Source: Viridibacterium sp047600765 (GTDB lineage: Bacteria; Pseudomonadota; Gammaproteobacteria; Burkholderiales; Rhodocyclaceae). From it: a DNA stretch of 64,000 nucleotides. The DNA is taken from positions 1,364,001 through 1,428,000 of the forward strand of contig JASGKF010000002.1 of the NCBI GenBank assembly GCA_047600765.1, given 5' to 3'. The notes under the pieces were generated by a model. The model did not search any database. It was not told the DNA's origin and was given only the letters and a program-made list of their open reading frames with translations. Below are positions 21,956 to 30,337 of this stretch, piece after piece. Within the stretch, counting starts at the first letter, position 1; every line of letters starts with the position of its first letter. The position numbers and the translations under genes are program-made.

Positions 21956-23787
21956 TTCTTGTTTCCTCCTGCTTGCATCCACCAGGTGGCGAGCGCCCAG
22001 CTGGGGCCCTGGTAGTAGTCAGGCATCACGGCGGGCTGGGCAAAGCGGTTACCGGCCCAGGCGAGGCGCACGCCGGGGCTGGTCCAGTTGGGTACGACGT
22101 AGTGGCCCCAGCGCAGCACACGGTCGAGTGCGCGGGCGCTGCTGAGCAGTTCGTCGCGGGTTCGCGCGCGCGACACCTGTTCGATGAGCACGTCGGCTGC
22201 TTCGTTGCGCACGCCGGAGAGGTTGTAGGAGCCATCGGTGCGCGCGGCTTTCGAGCTGTAGCGGTCATTCAGCTCCTTGCCCGGCACGGCGTTGTTGGCG
22301 AGTGCCATGGTGGTGATGTCGAAGTCGTAGGTGTCGCGGCGCTTCTTGACCATCGCTGCATCACCGATGCGCAGCTTCATGTCGATGCCCAGCTTGGCGA
22401 GGGCTTGTGCCCAGGGCGAGACGACACGCGCGAAGGTGGGCTGGTCGTCGAGCACTTCGATGGTGAAAGCTTCGCCCTTGGCGTTGCGCAACGCGCCGTC
22501 GCGCAGCTCCCAGCCGGCGGCCTTGAGCAGGTCGCGCGCCTGGCGCAGGTTGTCGCGCAGGCTGTTGGGCGGGGTGGTGTTGGGTGGCACGGGCACAGGC
22601 TGCGTGAAGAGTTCGGCCGGCAGCTTGCTGCGCAGGGCTTCGAGGCGGGTCAATTCACTGCCTTGCGGCAGGCCGCTGGCGGCGAAGTCGGTGCCGTGGA
22701 AGTAGCCAGTCAGCCGGTCGTACGAGTTGTAGAAGAAGCGTCGATTCATCCACTCGTAGTCCATTGCCAGGCTCAGCGCATGACGCACGCGCGGATCGCT
22801 GAACTTGTCGCGTCGCGAATTGATCATGAAGCCCTGGAAGTTCGACGGATTCTTTTGCGGCAACACGCTTTTGATGAGCTCGCCCGAACGGAATTTCGGC
22901 CCGGCGAAGCGGCGTGCCCAGTCGCGCGCGCGGAAGACTTCGATGACGTCGTACTCGCCCGCAAAGAATGCTTCGGTGGTAGCCAGCTGATCCTTGTAGA
23001 CCTTGTAAGTGATGCGGTCGAAGTTGAAGAGGCCACGGCGCACGTTGAGGTCACGCGCCCAGTAGTTGGGGTCGCGTTCGTAGGTGACGTCACGGCCGAA
23101 GTCGACGCGGCCGATCTTGTAGGGGCCGCTGGCAATGGGGATGTCGGTGATGACTTTGTCCAGCGGTTTGCCGGCGCCCCACTTGTGGCTGAAGATATGC
23201 ATGCTGCCGGCCACCATGGGTTGCTCGGCCGAGGGGTGGCGGAAGTCGAAGCGCACCGTGCGCTCGTCGATGATGGTGGCGCTCTTGATGTCGGCCAGCG
23301 AGGCACGCAGCACGGGCCAGGCTTCGGCGCTGGTCTGGCGGTCGAAGCTCCACTTCACATCTTTCGCCAGCACGGGCGAACCGTCGTGAAAACGCGCCTT
23401 GGGGTTGAGGCGGAAGGTCACCGAAAGGCCATCGGTTGCGGCGCTGACGTCTTCGCAGAGCAGGCAATAGGCCGTGGTTGGTTCGTCCATGCTCGGCACG
23501 AGCAGGGATTCGAAAAAGATCACGCCGTAGCCGGAGGGGTCGGAGCTGATGAGGCCGGGCGCCGCCGAGCCCTTGAGGGTGAAGGGGTTGTACTTGTCGA
23601 AGTTGGAGTCGGGCGAGTCGTTGGTGAGGCGTAGCTCGCCGCCCTTGGGGGCGTCCGGATTGGCCCACGCGAAGTGATGGAAGCCGGCGGGGTACTTGAT
23701 GTCGCCGAACTGCGCGTAGGCGTGGGCAGCCAGGCTGGGGGCGGAAGGCAGCAGTGCGGCCAGGCCGATGCAGATCAGTCGTCGCAC
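21952..23787 (-). CDS. yejA: Peptide ABC transporter, periplasmic binding protein
   Basis: A periplasmic solute-binding protein of the SBP_bac_5 family, about 611 residues from a GTG at 23787. It opens with a signal peptide (RRLICIGLAALLPSAPSLAAHA), then the YejA-like FGDIKYPAGFHHFAWANPDAPKGG. The frame extends to 24234, but that part runs antisense through the amidohydrolase gene and lacks protein character, so the GTG is preferred. It delivers peptides to YejBEF. First gene of the minus-strand operon; it diverges from the amidohydrolase at 23942, leaving about 150 bases for both promoters. Confidence 0.9.
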   Translation of the reverse strand: MRRLICIGLAALLPSAPSLAAHAYAQFGDIKYPAGFHHFAWANPDAPKGGELRLTNDSPDSNFDKYNPFTLKGSAAPGLISSDPSGYGVIFFESLLVPSMDEPTTAYCLLCEDVSAATDGLSVTFRLNPKARFHDGSPVLAKDVKWSFDRQTSAEAWPVLRASLADIKSATIIDERTVRFDFRHPSAEQPMVAGSMHIFSHKWGAGKPLDKVITDIPIASGPYKIGRVDFGRDVTYERDPNYWARDLNVRRGLFNFDRITYKVYKDQLATTEAFFAGEYDVIEVFRARDWARRFAGPKFRSGELIKSVLPQKNPSNFQGFMINSRRDKFSDPRVRHALSLAMDYEWMNRRFFYNSYDRLTGYFHGTDFAASGLPQGSELTRLEALRSKLPAELFTQPVPVPPNTTPPNSLRDNLRQARDLLKAAGWELRDGALRNAKGEAFTIEVLDDQPTFARVVSPWAQALAKLGIDMKLRIGDAAMVKKRRDTYDFDITTMALANNAVPGKELNDRYSSKAARTDGSYNLSGVRNEAADVLIEQVSRARTRDELLSSARALDRVLRWGHYVVPNWTSPGVRLAWAGNRFAQPAVMPDYYQGPSWALATWWMQAGGNKK

Positions 23788-23941
23788 GATGGGCAGGGAC
23801 TCTCTCGCTATGTGGGTCGGAGCTTCGTTCTTGCCGCGAGTGTAGCGCCTGTGCGGCTTGGCGCGGCAAGCGGCTTGCGCGGGGGCAATGTCATGCGGCG
23901 AAGTGTAAGATGGCCGATCCTGCTTCCCGCCCACCTTGCTC

Positions 23942-25108
23942 ATGACGCTCATCCCGGAAATCGCTGCCGCCTTGCCCGAACTGGTCTCTGTGCGCCGCGA
24001 TATCCATGCGCATCCGGAGCTGGCCTTCGGCGAGCACCGTACGGCGGCGTTGGTGGCGGACCGGCTCGAAGCGCTGGGCATCGAGACGCATCGCGGTTTT
24101 GGCCAGACGGGTGTGGTGGGCATCATCAAGGCGGGCAACAGTCCGCGTGGCATCGGCCTGCGCGCCGACATGGATGCGCTGCCGATCACCGAACTCAACG
24201 ATTTTTCGTATCGCTCGAAGCATGCAGGCTGCATGCATGCCTGCGGCCATGACGGTCACACGACGATGTTGCTGGGCGCGGCGGAATACCTTTCGAAGCA
24301 TCGCAATTTCGATGGCACGGTGGTGCTGATCTTCCAGCCGGCCGAAGAAGGCGAGGGCGGTGCGCCGGCGATGATTGCCGACGGGCTGCTGGAGCGTTTC
24401 CCGGTCGATGCCGTCTATGGCATGCACAACTGGCCGGGCATGCCGGCCGGGCAGTTCGGCGTGACGCCGGGGCCGGTGATGGCCAGTGCGGATCGCTTCG
24501 ATATCGTGATTACCGGGCATGGCGCACACGCGGCCATGCCGCAGCAGGGCAAGGACCCGGTGGTGGCCGGCGCGCAGCTGGTGCAGGCGCTGCAGAGCGT
24601 CGTGTCGCGCGCGACCGATCCGCTCGATGCGGCCGTGGTGTCGGTGACGCAGTTCCACGCGGGTGAGGCGTATAACGCGATTCCCGTTGAAGCGCGTTTG
24701 TGCGGCACGGTACGCACGCTCAACGCCAATGTGCGCGCGGCAACCTGGGCGGCGATCCAGCGCATCTGCGACGGCGTGGCGCTGGCTTGTGATCTGAAGA
24801 TCGTGCTCAAGCGTTCGGATGGTTATCCGCCGACCGTGAACACCCTCGACGAAGCACAGGCCTGTCGTAACGTCGCCACTTCTCTGGTGGGTGAGGCCAA
24901 CGTGAGCTGGTCGCTGCGCCCGAGCATGGGGGCCGAGGACTTCGCCTACTTCCTCAAACAGCGCCCCGGTTGCTATGTGTGGATCGGCAATGGCGCCGGC
25001 GCGGGGGGCTGCATGCTCCACAACGCGCGCTACGACTTCAACGACGATGTGCTGGGGCTGGGCGCGTCGTACTGGGTGAAGCTCGTCGAGCACTGCCTGC
25101 CGCAGTAA
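23942..25108 (+). CDS. M20-family amidohydrolase (hippurate hydrolase/aminoacylase-like)
   Basis: A 388-residue metal-dependent amidohydrolase. Metal-site motifs are seen as DIHAHPELAFGEHRTA, GLRADMDALPI, CMHACGHDGHTTMLLGAA and QPAEEGEGGAP, with the dimerisation domain near VITGHGAHAAMPQQGKDPV and the last ligand region SMGAEDFAYFL. It probably hydrolyses N-acyl amino acids or short peptide amides. The ATG at 23942 is used; a TTG two codons upstream is also in frame. It is divergent from yejABEF, so a role in processing imported peptides is plausible but inferred. Confidence 0.9.
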   Translation: MTLIPEIAAALPELVSVRRDIHAHPELAFGEHRTAALVADRLEALGIETHRGFGQTGVVGIIKAGNSPRGIGLRADMDALPITELNDFSYRSKHAGCMHACGHDGHTTMLLGAAEYLSKHRNFDGTVVLIFQPAEEGEGGAPAMIADGLLERFPVDAVYGMHNWPGMPAGQFGVTPGPVMASADRFDIVITGHGAHAAMPQQGKDPVVAGAQLVQALQSVVSRATDPLDAAVVSVTQFHAGEAYNAIPVEARLCGTVRTLNANVRAATWAAIQRICDGVALACDLKIVLKRSDGYPPTVNTLDEAQACRNVATSLVGEANVSWSLRPSMGAEDFAYFLKQRPGCYVWIGNGAGAGGCMLHNARYDFNDDVLGLGASYWVKLVEHCLPQ

Positions 25109-25460
25109 GGCCGGGCCTGCAGCCCGGGGCTGCAGAAATCCGCTCTCCTGAACGCGCAGCGTCAGATATTTCCTGTTTCGTACGAAGGAATTCCGGCAGC
25201 CTGTCTGCCAGAACTTGCTGCACTGCGTTCTGTTCGCCAGACAGTGTGGGGAAATAGCAACGCTCCCCACCGCGTAAACCCGCATTCATTGGTGGAATTT
25301 GCAGATTTTTTGTGCGGAAGTGCCAAGAATGTTTCGGAGTCGTCCGAATGTTGCAACTGGATGAAAGGGAAAACCCTGTCTATATTGCAATGCAACAACG
25401 GCACAGAGGCGGTGCAAGGCTGCACCGGTCGAATAGATGTCAGGTGGTGTGACGCAGCTG
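25109..25460. other. Intergenic region, no gene seen
   Basis: The first 30 bases hold a short GC-rich hairpin (GGGCCTGCAGCCC) that may terminate the amidohydrolase transcript. The rest is unusually AT-rich for this window and probably carries the promoter of the next gene. TATATT near 25381 could be a -10 element. No ORF with coding character was found on either strand. Confidence 0.4.
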
Positions 25461-26399
25461 ATGAGTGATTCCATTTCCGAGGCCGTACCTTTTGGCAGCA
25501 AGCGACTGATCGATGGTCAGGAGCGCGTGCATTACTATGGGTACTGGATCAAGACCTACGAAGCGCCGGACGACACGCTGGCGGCCAAGAAGCGGCTGAT
25601 CGAAGCCCTGACGCGACGCCTGTTCAACCACGTCGAGCATGGCGTCAATATCCCCGGTTATCGCCTTGCCGAAGCACGCAAGGCTTACGCAGAAGAGACC
25701 AACCTTGAGAAGCGCCGCGTCAAGGGCGCGATGCTGGCCGGCGCGATGTTCAATCGTGCGACCGACATCTTCACCAAGCTCGTCGAACTGCAAGCCGCTG
25801 GCGTCGAAATCGCGTCGGACAACGCCCTCATGCGTGAATGCGGCCGATGTCTGCAGGAAGCGCTGGAGCTCGGCAAGACGGTGTACCACCGCAGTGGCGA
25901 AGAAGGCATTGACGAGCTGTGGGGTGAGCCTTTCAAGGCCTTCTCGATTCCCGTCGATGTGTTCTACGAGAGCCGTTACATCAAGATCGCGCAAGCCATG
26001 CGCGACATCGACACCATCACCGGCGAGCTGAGCTCGACCTTCGCCAACGACCCTATGTTCGAAGGCATGGGCCCCATCATTGCCCACTTCGCGCATTCGG
26101 CGAAGATCAAGACCGAGACCCTGCGCACGGATGCGCAGATCTTCGACATCTGGGCCGATTTCGCCGTGGCCGGCGAACACCTGCGCAACTTCGAACCGCT
26201 GCTGCCGAATTCGCCGTCGGACGCCCAGATCCGTCAGGCCGAGCACGGTGTGCGGCTGGCGCGTCAGGTCAAGGGGCTGGTCTGTGACATCACGCGTGCC
26301 CGTGTCTCGATGCCCAAGAGCACCGACGAGATGGTGATGCGATGTCGGAAGTTCCGCGCGACATATTCGCGACTGGCACTGGCAGAGATGCCGGCCTGA
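25461..26399 (+). CDS. Hypothetical protein
   Basis: A 312-residue soluble protein with no signal peptide, membrane segment or recognised domain. It starts with a short disordered part, then WIKTYEAPDDTLAAKKRLIE, and is mostly alpha-helical and charged throughout (RRVKGAMLAGAMFNRATDIF, VRLARQVKGLVCDITRARVS). The single-copy gene has its own upstream AT-rich region and a strong terminator. An ATG eight codons upstream (25437) is an alternative start; neither has a strong ribosome site. Normal G+C for the window suggests a resident gene. Confidence 0.65.
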   Translation: MSDSISEAVPFGSKRLIDGQERVHYYGYWIKTYEAPDDTLAAKKRLIEALTRRLFNHVEHGVNIPGYRLAEARKAYAEETNLEKRRVKGAMLAGAMFNRATDIFTKLVELQAAGVEIASDNALMRECGRCLQEALELGKTVYHRSGEEGIDELWGEPFKAFSIPVDVFYESRYIKIAQAMRDIDTITGELSSTFANDPMFEGMGPIIAHFAHSAKIKTETLRTDAQIFDIWADFAVAGEHLRNFEPLLPNSPSDAQIRQAEHGVRLARQVKGLVCDITRARVSMPKSTDEMVMRCRKFRATYSRLALAEMPA

Positions 26400-26414
26400 T
26401 CGGCGAGGAGGCAC

Positions 26415-26445
26415 AAAAAAAGGCCCTGCGATGCAGGGCCTTTTT
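26415..26445. terminator. Bidirectional intrinsic terminator
   Basis: AAAAAAAGGCCCTGC-GAT-GCAGGGCCTTTTT serves the convergent genes at 25461-26399 (plus) and 26464-26949 (minus). Confidence 0.9.
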
Positions 26446-26463
26446 CATGTGACCTTGGACGTT

Positions 26464-26949
26464 TCAGCCCAGCAATTCGACGATGCGTGCTTCGATCTCG
26501 GCAGGCGTGGTGGTTGGGGCGATGCGGTCGATGACCGTGCCATCGCGGCCAACGATGAACTTGGTGAAGTTCCACTTGATGGCCTTGGTGTCGAGGATGC
26601 CGGGTGCGGCATCCTTGAGGAATTTGTAGAGCGGGTGCGCGGTGTCGCCATTGACGTCGATCTTGGCGAACATCGGGAAGCTCACGCCGTAATTGACGCT
26701 GCAGAAGCTTTCGATCTCGTCCGCGCTGCCGGGCTCTTGCGCGCCGAACTGGTTGCACGGGAAGCCGAGGATGGCGAGGCCCTTGTCGGCGTACTTGCGG
26801 TGCAGGGCTTCGAGGCCTTCGTATTGCGGTGTGAGGCCGCACTTGCTGGCGGTGTTGACGATCAGCAGCAGCTTGCCGGCCCACGGGGCCAGCGTCGTGG
26901 GTTGGCCCTTGAGGGTTTCAACCGCGAAGTCGTAGATCGGTGCGCTCAT
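26464..26949 (-). CDS. Glutathione peroxidase family protein
   Basis: A 161-residue thiol peroxidase that reduces hydrogen peroxide and lipid peroxides with glutathione or thioredoxin. The active-site block NTASKCGLTPQYEGLEAL carries the peroxidatic cysteine; GFPCNQFGAQEPG and WNFTKFIVGRDG provide the Gln and Trp of the catalytic tetrad. Length and order are complete. The start at 26949 has GAGGAG nine bases upstream. Cytoplasmic, no signal peptide. Confidence 0.92.
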   Translation of the reverse strand: MSAPIYDFAVETLKGQPTTLAPWAGKLLLIVNTASKCGLTPQYEGLEALHRKYADKGLAILGFPCNQFGAQEPGSADEIESFCSVNYGVSFPMFAKIDVNGDTAHPLYKFLKDAAPGILDTKAIKWNFTKFIVGRDGTVIDRIAPTTTPAEIEARIVELLG

Positions 26950-27003
26950 GATCGTGCTCCTCAACGAAAGGGGGCGAAGCCGGTCGGCTTCGCCCGGTCA
27001 GGC

Positions 27004-27426
27004 TTACTTGGCGTCAGCCACGCACTTCTTGACGAAGGCGTTCTTGGCGGCGCCGGCCAGCGGCTTGCCGTCCTTGCTCAGGGCCTTGGCTTCGCAGGCT
27101 GCGCTGGCGTCGGCGGGTTTGCCGGCAGCAGCGGGTTTGGCATCAGAGGCACCGCCCTTGGCATCGGCTTCGCACTTCTTGACGAAGGCGTTCTTGGCGG
27201 CACCCGCCAAAGGCTTGCCATCCTTGCCAACAGCCTTGGCCGCACAGCCGCTGTCGGCAGCGCCACCCTTGGCGTCGGCTTCACATTTCTTGATGAAGGC
27301 ATTCTTGGCGGCGCCGGCGAGCGGCTTGCCGTCCTTGCTCAAAGCCTTGGCTTCACAGCCGGCGTCGGCAGCGAAGGCGAGGTTGGCAGCAAACACGGTG
27401 GCGATCAGAACAATCAGCTTGCGCAT
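27004..27426 (-). CDS. Periplasmic protein with three PsiF repeats
   Basis: A 140-residue secreted protein with signal peptide RKLIVLIATVFAANLAFAA and three near-identical units of the PsiF type, each of the form C-x-A-KA-x4-GKPLAGAAKNAF-x-KKC-x-ADAK. The units pair two cysteines each. Unit 3 is separated by an Ala/Pro-rich linker. PsiF-repeat proteins are induced by phosphate starvation in E. coli; their function is unknown. E. coli PsiF has two such units, so three is slightly unusual. The start at 27426 directly precedes the signal peptide. Confidence 0.8.
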   Translation of the reverse strand: MRKLIVLIATVFAANLAFAADAGCEAKALSKDGKPLAGAAKNAFIKKCEADAKGGAADSGCAAKAVGKDGKPLAGAAKNAFVKKCEADAKGGASDAKPAAAGKPADASAACEAKALSKDGKPLAGAAKNAFVKKCVADAK

Positions 27427-27517
27427 GGTAAGACTCCCTGAATCTGGTTTGAGGGGACGACGGTGCTGCACGGAAAAGCAATGCTGATTCTAGACCCGCC
27501 GCATGACGCAGGGTGTT

Positions 27518-28363
27518 TCAGACTGATACGTGGTCGAGCGTGAAGGACGCGCCGTCGCTCTCGGCCAGTGCGTCGCGCAGCCAGGGCATCTCGGCCTTGA
27601 GGGTTTGCGCCAGGGTCCAGGGCGGGTTGATGACGAACATGCCGCTGCCATGCATGCCGCCATCGGTCGCAGCCTTGCGCACCGACAGGGTGACATGCAG
27701 CCAGTTGGCGGCGCCGATCTTGACGAGGCGTTCGGGCAGTACGGTGGCTTCCAGCTTGGGCAGCATGGGGTACCACACGGCATAGGTGCCGGTAGCGAAG
27801 CGCTCCAGGCACTCGCGCAGCACGCCCAGCACGCGGCCGTAGTCTTCCTTCAGTTCGTAGGAAGGGTCGATGAGCACGAGACCGCGCCGCGTGGGTGGCG
27901 GCAGCAGGGCCTTGAGGTGGGCAAAGCCGTCGTCGGCGTAGACGATGGTCTGCTTGCCGCCCAGGTGATTGAAGTAGTTGGCGAGGGTGCGGTAGTCGGT
28001 GCTGTGCAGCTCGAACAGGCGCAGGCGATCCTGCTCGCGCAGTGCGCGGTGCGACAGCCAGGGCGAGCCGGGGTAGCTTTGCAGCGCGCCACCGTTGTTG
28101 AGCGCGCGCACTTCGGCCACGTACTCGGCGACGGCAGGCGGCAGGTCCTTGCGATCCCAAAGGCGGGCGATGCCACCGTTGTGTTCTTCGAGCTTGCTGG
28201 CGTGTTCGGAATCCAGCGCATAGAGGCCGGCACCGGCATGGGTGTCGACGATCTGGAAGCCCTTGTCCTTCTGGCCGAGGTAGCGCAGCAGCTGGACGAG
28301 GACGAGGTGCTTGAGGACATCGGCGTGGTTGCCGGCGTGATAGGAGTGGCGGTAGCTGAGCAT
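27518..28363 (-). CDS. rlmJ: 23S rRNA (adenine-2030-N6)-methyltransferase
   Basis: A 281-residue methyltransferase of the RlmJ/YhiR family, methylating A2030 of 23S rRNA. It begins with the family signature LSYRHSYHAGNHADVLKH; the S-adenosylmethionine site shows as VDTHAGAGLY and the catalytic motif as LIDPSYELKEDY (usually DPPYE). A much longer frame extends upstream, but it is antisense through the neighbouring gene and the signature fixes the ATG at 28363. Confidence 0.93.
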   Translation of the reverse strand: MLSYRHSYHAGNHADVLKHLVLVQLLRYLGQKDKGFQIVDTHAGAGLYALDSEHASKLEEHNGGIARLWDRKDLPPAVAEYVAEVRALNNGGALQSYPGSPWLSHRALREQDRLRLFELHSTDYRTLANYFNHLGGKQTIVYADDGFAHLKALLPPPTRRGLVLIDPSYELKEDYGRVLGVLRECLERFATGTYAVWYPMLPKLEATVLPERLVKIGAANWLHVTLSVRKAATDGGMHGSGMFVINPPWTLAQTLKAEMPWLRDALAESDGASFTLDHVSV

Positions 28364-28392
28364 ATGGCCACGGATTGTACGCGGGGAGCGCT

Positions 28393-28481
28393 GGAGGGTG
28401 GCTCGGCGAGCCCACGCGTAAATAACCGTACGCCACCGGCCTGACGCCTTGAACGCGTGGGCACACAGTGCCCACCCTGCG
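28393..28481. repeat. Two REP-like palindromes
   Basis: GGGTGGCTCGGCGAGCCCACGCG (28393-28421) and GCGTGGGCACACAGTGCCCACCC (28452-28481) lie between rlmJ and the next gene. They are the two forms seen together before entA (9824-9852 and 9940-9965), in the same order and orientation. Confidence 0.65.
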
Positions 28482-28533
28482 CATTGCGTCGGCAGACCTT
28501 GCCAGAGTTGGTCTGGCGACCTCGCTTGTGTTG

Positions 28534-29007
28534 TTACTGCAGCTTGCCGTCCGCGTACTGCTTCTCGAAGCGTTCGCGGGCGCGCAGGTACTGGTTGCTG
28601 CAGTCGATGCGCGTCGCGTCGTCGCTGGGGTTGCTGCACTTGGGGGCGGGGCGGAAGGTGCGGCGCCAGGCGGCTTCCTTGGCGTCGGCTTCGGCGGCGG
28701 CCATGGCGGCAGCGGCTTCGCGGGCGCGCAGGGCGTCGGCTTTCTTCTGTTCGCGCAGCTGGCGATCCTGCTCGATCAGTTGTTGTTCGCGCTGCTGGCG
28801 TTGGGCGCGGGCTTCGGATTCGGCGCGGTCGTCGACGGCGGGAAGAGGCGCTGGCGCGGCGATGACCGCTGCCGGCTCGGGCTTGCTGCCGGAGGCCAGG
28901 GCGTCGACGGCGAAGCGGGCGCCGACCACGATGAGGGCGGCGCCGACCAGGGCGATGACCAGGTGCGTGGGGTTCAGCGGCGGGCGTGCGATCACGTCGT
29001 CTTGCAC
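28534..29007 (-). CDS. Hypothetical single-pass membrane protein with coiled coil
   Basis: A 157-residue protein from a GTG at 29007 with GAGGAG ten bases upstream; no better ATG exists. One transmembrane segment (THLVIALVGAALIVVGARFA) is followed by a Pro/Ala linker, a highly charged Gln/Glu/Arg coiled coil (about 65-120), and a C-terminal part with two cysteines (PKCSNPSDDATRIDCSNQYL) ending ERFEKQYADGKLQ. Probably a periplasmic envelope protein; no family assigned. Confidence 0.65.
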   Translation of the reverse strand: MQDDVIARPPLNPTHLVIALVGAALIVVGARFAVDALASGSKPEPAAVIAAPAPLPAVDDRAESEARAQRQQREQQLIEQDRQLREQKKADALRAREAAAAMAAAEADAKEAAWRRTFRPAPKCSNPSDDATRIDCSNQYLRARERFEKQYADGKLQ

Positions 29008-29206
29008 GATGCGGGGTCTCCTCGGCGGGCGGTTGGCGCGGCAAAAGTGCTGCAAGCATAGTCCTTCAGGCCCGGGCGGCAAAACCCTTTGCTCGCGCGC
29101 TGGCGGCTGCTCGTCGCCCCGCGCTGCGCGCCGGGTGGGGCTGGCGTATCATGCGGCGCTGATCGACCGGGGCAGACTGCGGCAGCCGGTCGCCGTGAAC
29201 AGATCC

Positions 29207-29474
29207 AGGGCGTGTTCACTAGTAGGCGAGGGGATTGCGTTGAGGAATAGTGCTTGCGGGACAAGGCGCACGACGCAGTACGGGGTGGTTCTTCCGTACA
29301 AGGAGTGCAACGCCGTAGCGCAGGCCCTATTCCTCAACCCGAAGGGCTCGCACGAAATGGCCGCATGCCTGCGTTACGGCTCCTTGTCAGGGGGCCACCC
29401 TGCCGTCGTCGCCGTGCCTTGCCCTGCGGCCATTTCGTGCGAGCGCAACCCCTCGCCTACTGTGAACACGCCCT
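29207..29474. mobile_element. MITE-like element with nested inverted repeats
   Basis: A 268-bp element bounded by imperfect terminal inverted repeats of about 31-33 bases (AGGGCGTGTTCACtAGTAGG... at left; its complement ending ...GTGAACACGCCCT at right). Inside are two further hairpins: 29239-29250 with 29327-29338 (12-base perfect arms) and 29346-29365 with 29425-29444 (20-base perfect arms). No ORF resembling a transposase is present, so it would be non-autonomous. It lies 12 bases before the gene at 29487. A target duplication is not obvious. Confidence 0.65.
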
Positions 29475-29486
29475 AGGAGCAGGATC

Positions 29487-30290
29487 ATGCAGCAGCAGTC
29501 TTCCGGCCTGACAGGCATCACTTTCGGTAACAGCTGGCTCAGCGCAGCCCTGCGCACGCTGGCTGTTTTCGTGCTGGCCTATGTGTTGCCAGCCTTCCTG
29601 CTGGCGGGCAACCGCTTCGCGGGCTTCGTGCAGCTGCTGGCAACCGTGCTGTGCTTTGCGGGCTGCGCGGTGGCCATCTACCGCATCCTGCAGCAGCGTA
29701 CGGCCGAAGAAGAGCCCATGCCTTTCGAAGCTACGATGTTCGTCGATGACGAACCGCCGCCGCGTGTGGCGCGCAGTGCGCCCGCCGCCGCAGTGCCTGC
29801 CGATGCGGCTCCGGCGGCTGAAGGCGCGACGGCTCCGGCCGCAGCCGCACCTGCTGTCGCTGCCGCGGCTCCCGCGCCGGCAAGCTTGCCTACTGTCTGG
29901 ACGCAGGCGGCGCTGGAGCGCTTCTGCATTGCCCTCTACCGCTTCAACGGCCTGCGCAGCGAGATGGTGGCGACTGGCGTGCCGGGCGCGTACCGCATCA
30001 AGCTGTTCCCCCGCAACAGCGAAAAGGCCAACGCCCTGTTGCTGTGCGAAGCGGACGATGCCGTGCAGGGCAGCGCGCGCTACGAAGTCTTCGTGCGTGA
30101 CATGGATGATGCGGGAGTGGAAAAAGGATTCTTCGTGGCGCCGGCCGGCTTCACGGCCGACGTGGCTGCGGTGGCACGCTCGCGGCATGTGACCCTGGTC
30201 AACGACAAGCTGATGCGTGCGATGCTGGACCGTCTGCCCGACGGTGCCAAGGCGGAAGCCATCGCCGCTGCCAACGGGGTTGTGTTGTAA
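29487..30290 (+). CDS. Membrane protein with degenerate Mrr-like nuclease domain
   Basis: A 267-residue protein. Two transmembrane helices (about 22-41 and 46-66) are followed by an Ala/Pro-rich linker (about 90-135) and a C-terminal domain that resembles the second half of Mrr_cat/restriction-endonuclease-like domains (YEVFVRDMDDAGVEKGFFVA, GFTADVAAVARSRHVTLVND). The expected catalytic D...QxK is not seen; the matching strand reads ALLLCEADDAVQG. The domain may bind nucleic acid or act structurally. The gene starts 12 bases after the MITE-like element, which may supply or block its promoter. Confidence 0.65.
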   Translation: MQQQSSGLTGITFGNSWLSAALRTLAVFVLAYVLPAFLLAGNRFAGFVQLLATVLCFAGCAVAIYRILQQRTAEEEPMPFEATMFVDDEPPPRVARSAPAAAVPADAAPAAEGATAPAAAAPAVAAAAPAPASLPTVWTQAALERFCIALYRFNGLRSEMVATGVPGAYRIKLFPRNSEKANALLLCEADDAVQGSARYEVFVRDMDDAGVEKGFFVAPAGFTADVAAVARSRHVTLVNDKLMRAMLDRLPDGAKAEAIAAANGVVL

Positions 30291-30337
30291 GTTGTAACGC
30301 TGCCAGCGCAGCCGTAGCGCTGTGCTAGCCTCGTGGC

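Noticed and set aside
21973..23634. 553-codon frame antisense to yejA
   Set aside because: Composition artefact opposite a clear solute-binding protein; no domain or ribosome site.
27004..27426. Direct DNA repeats, possible CRISPR or VNTR
   Set aside because: They are in-frame PsiF units with conserved cysteines, so the repeat is at protein level.
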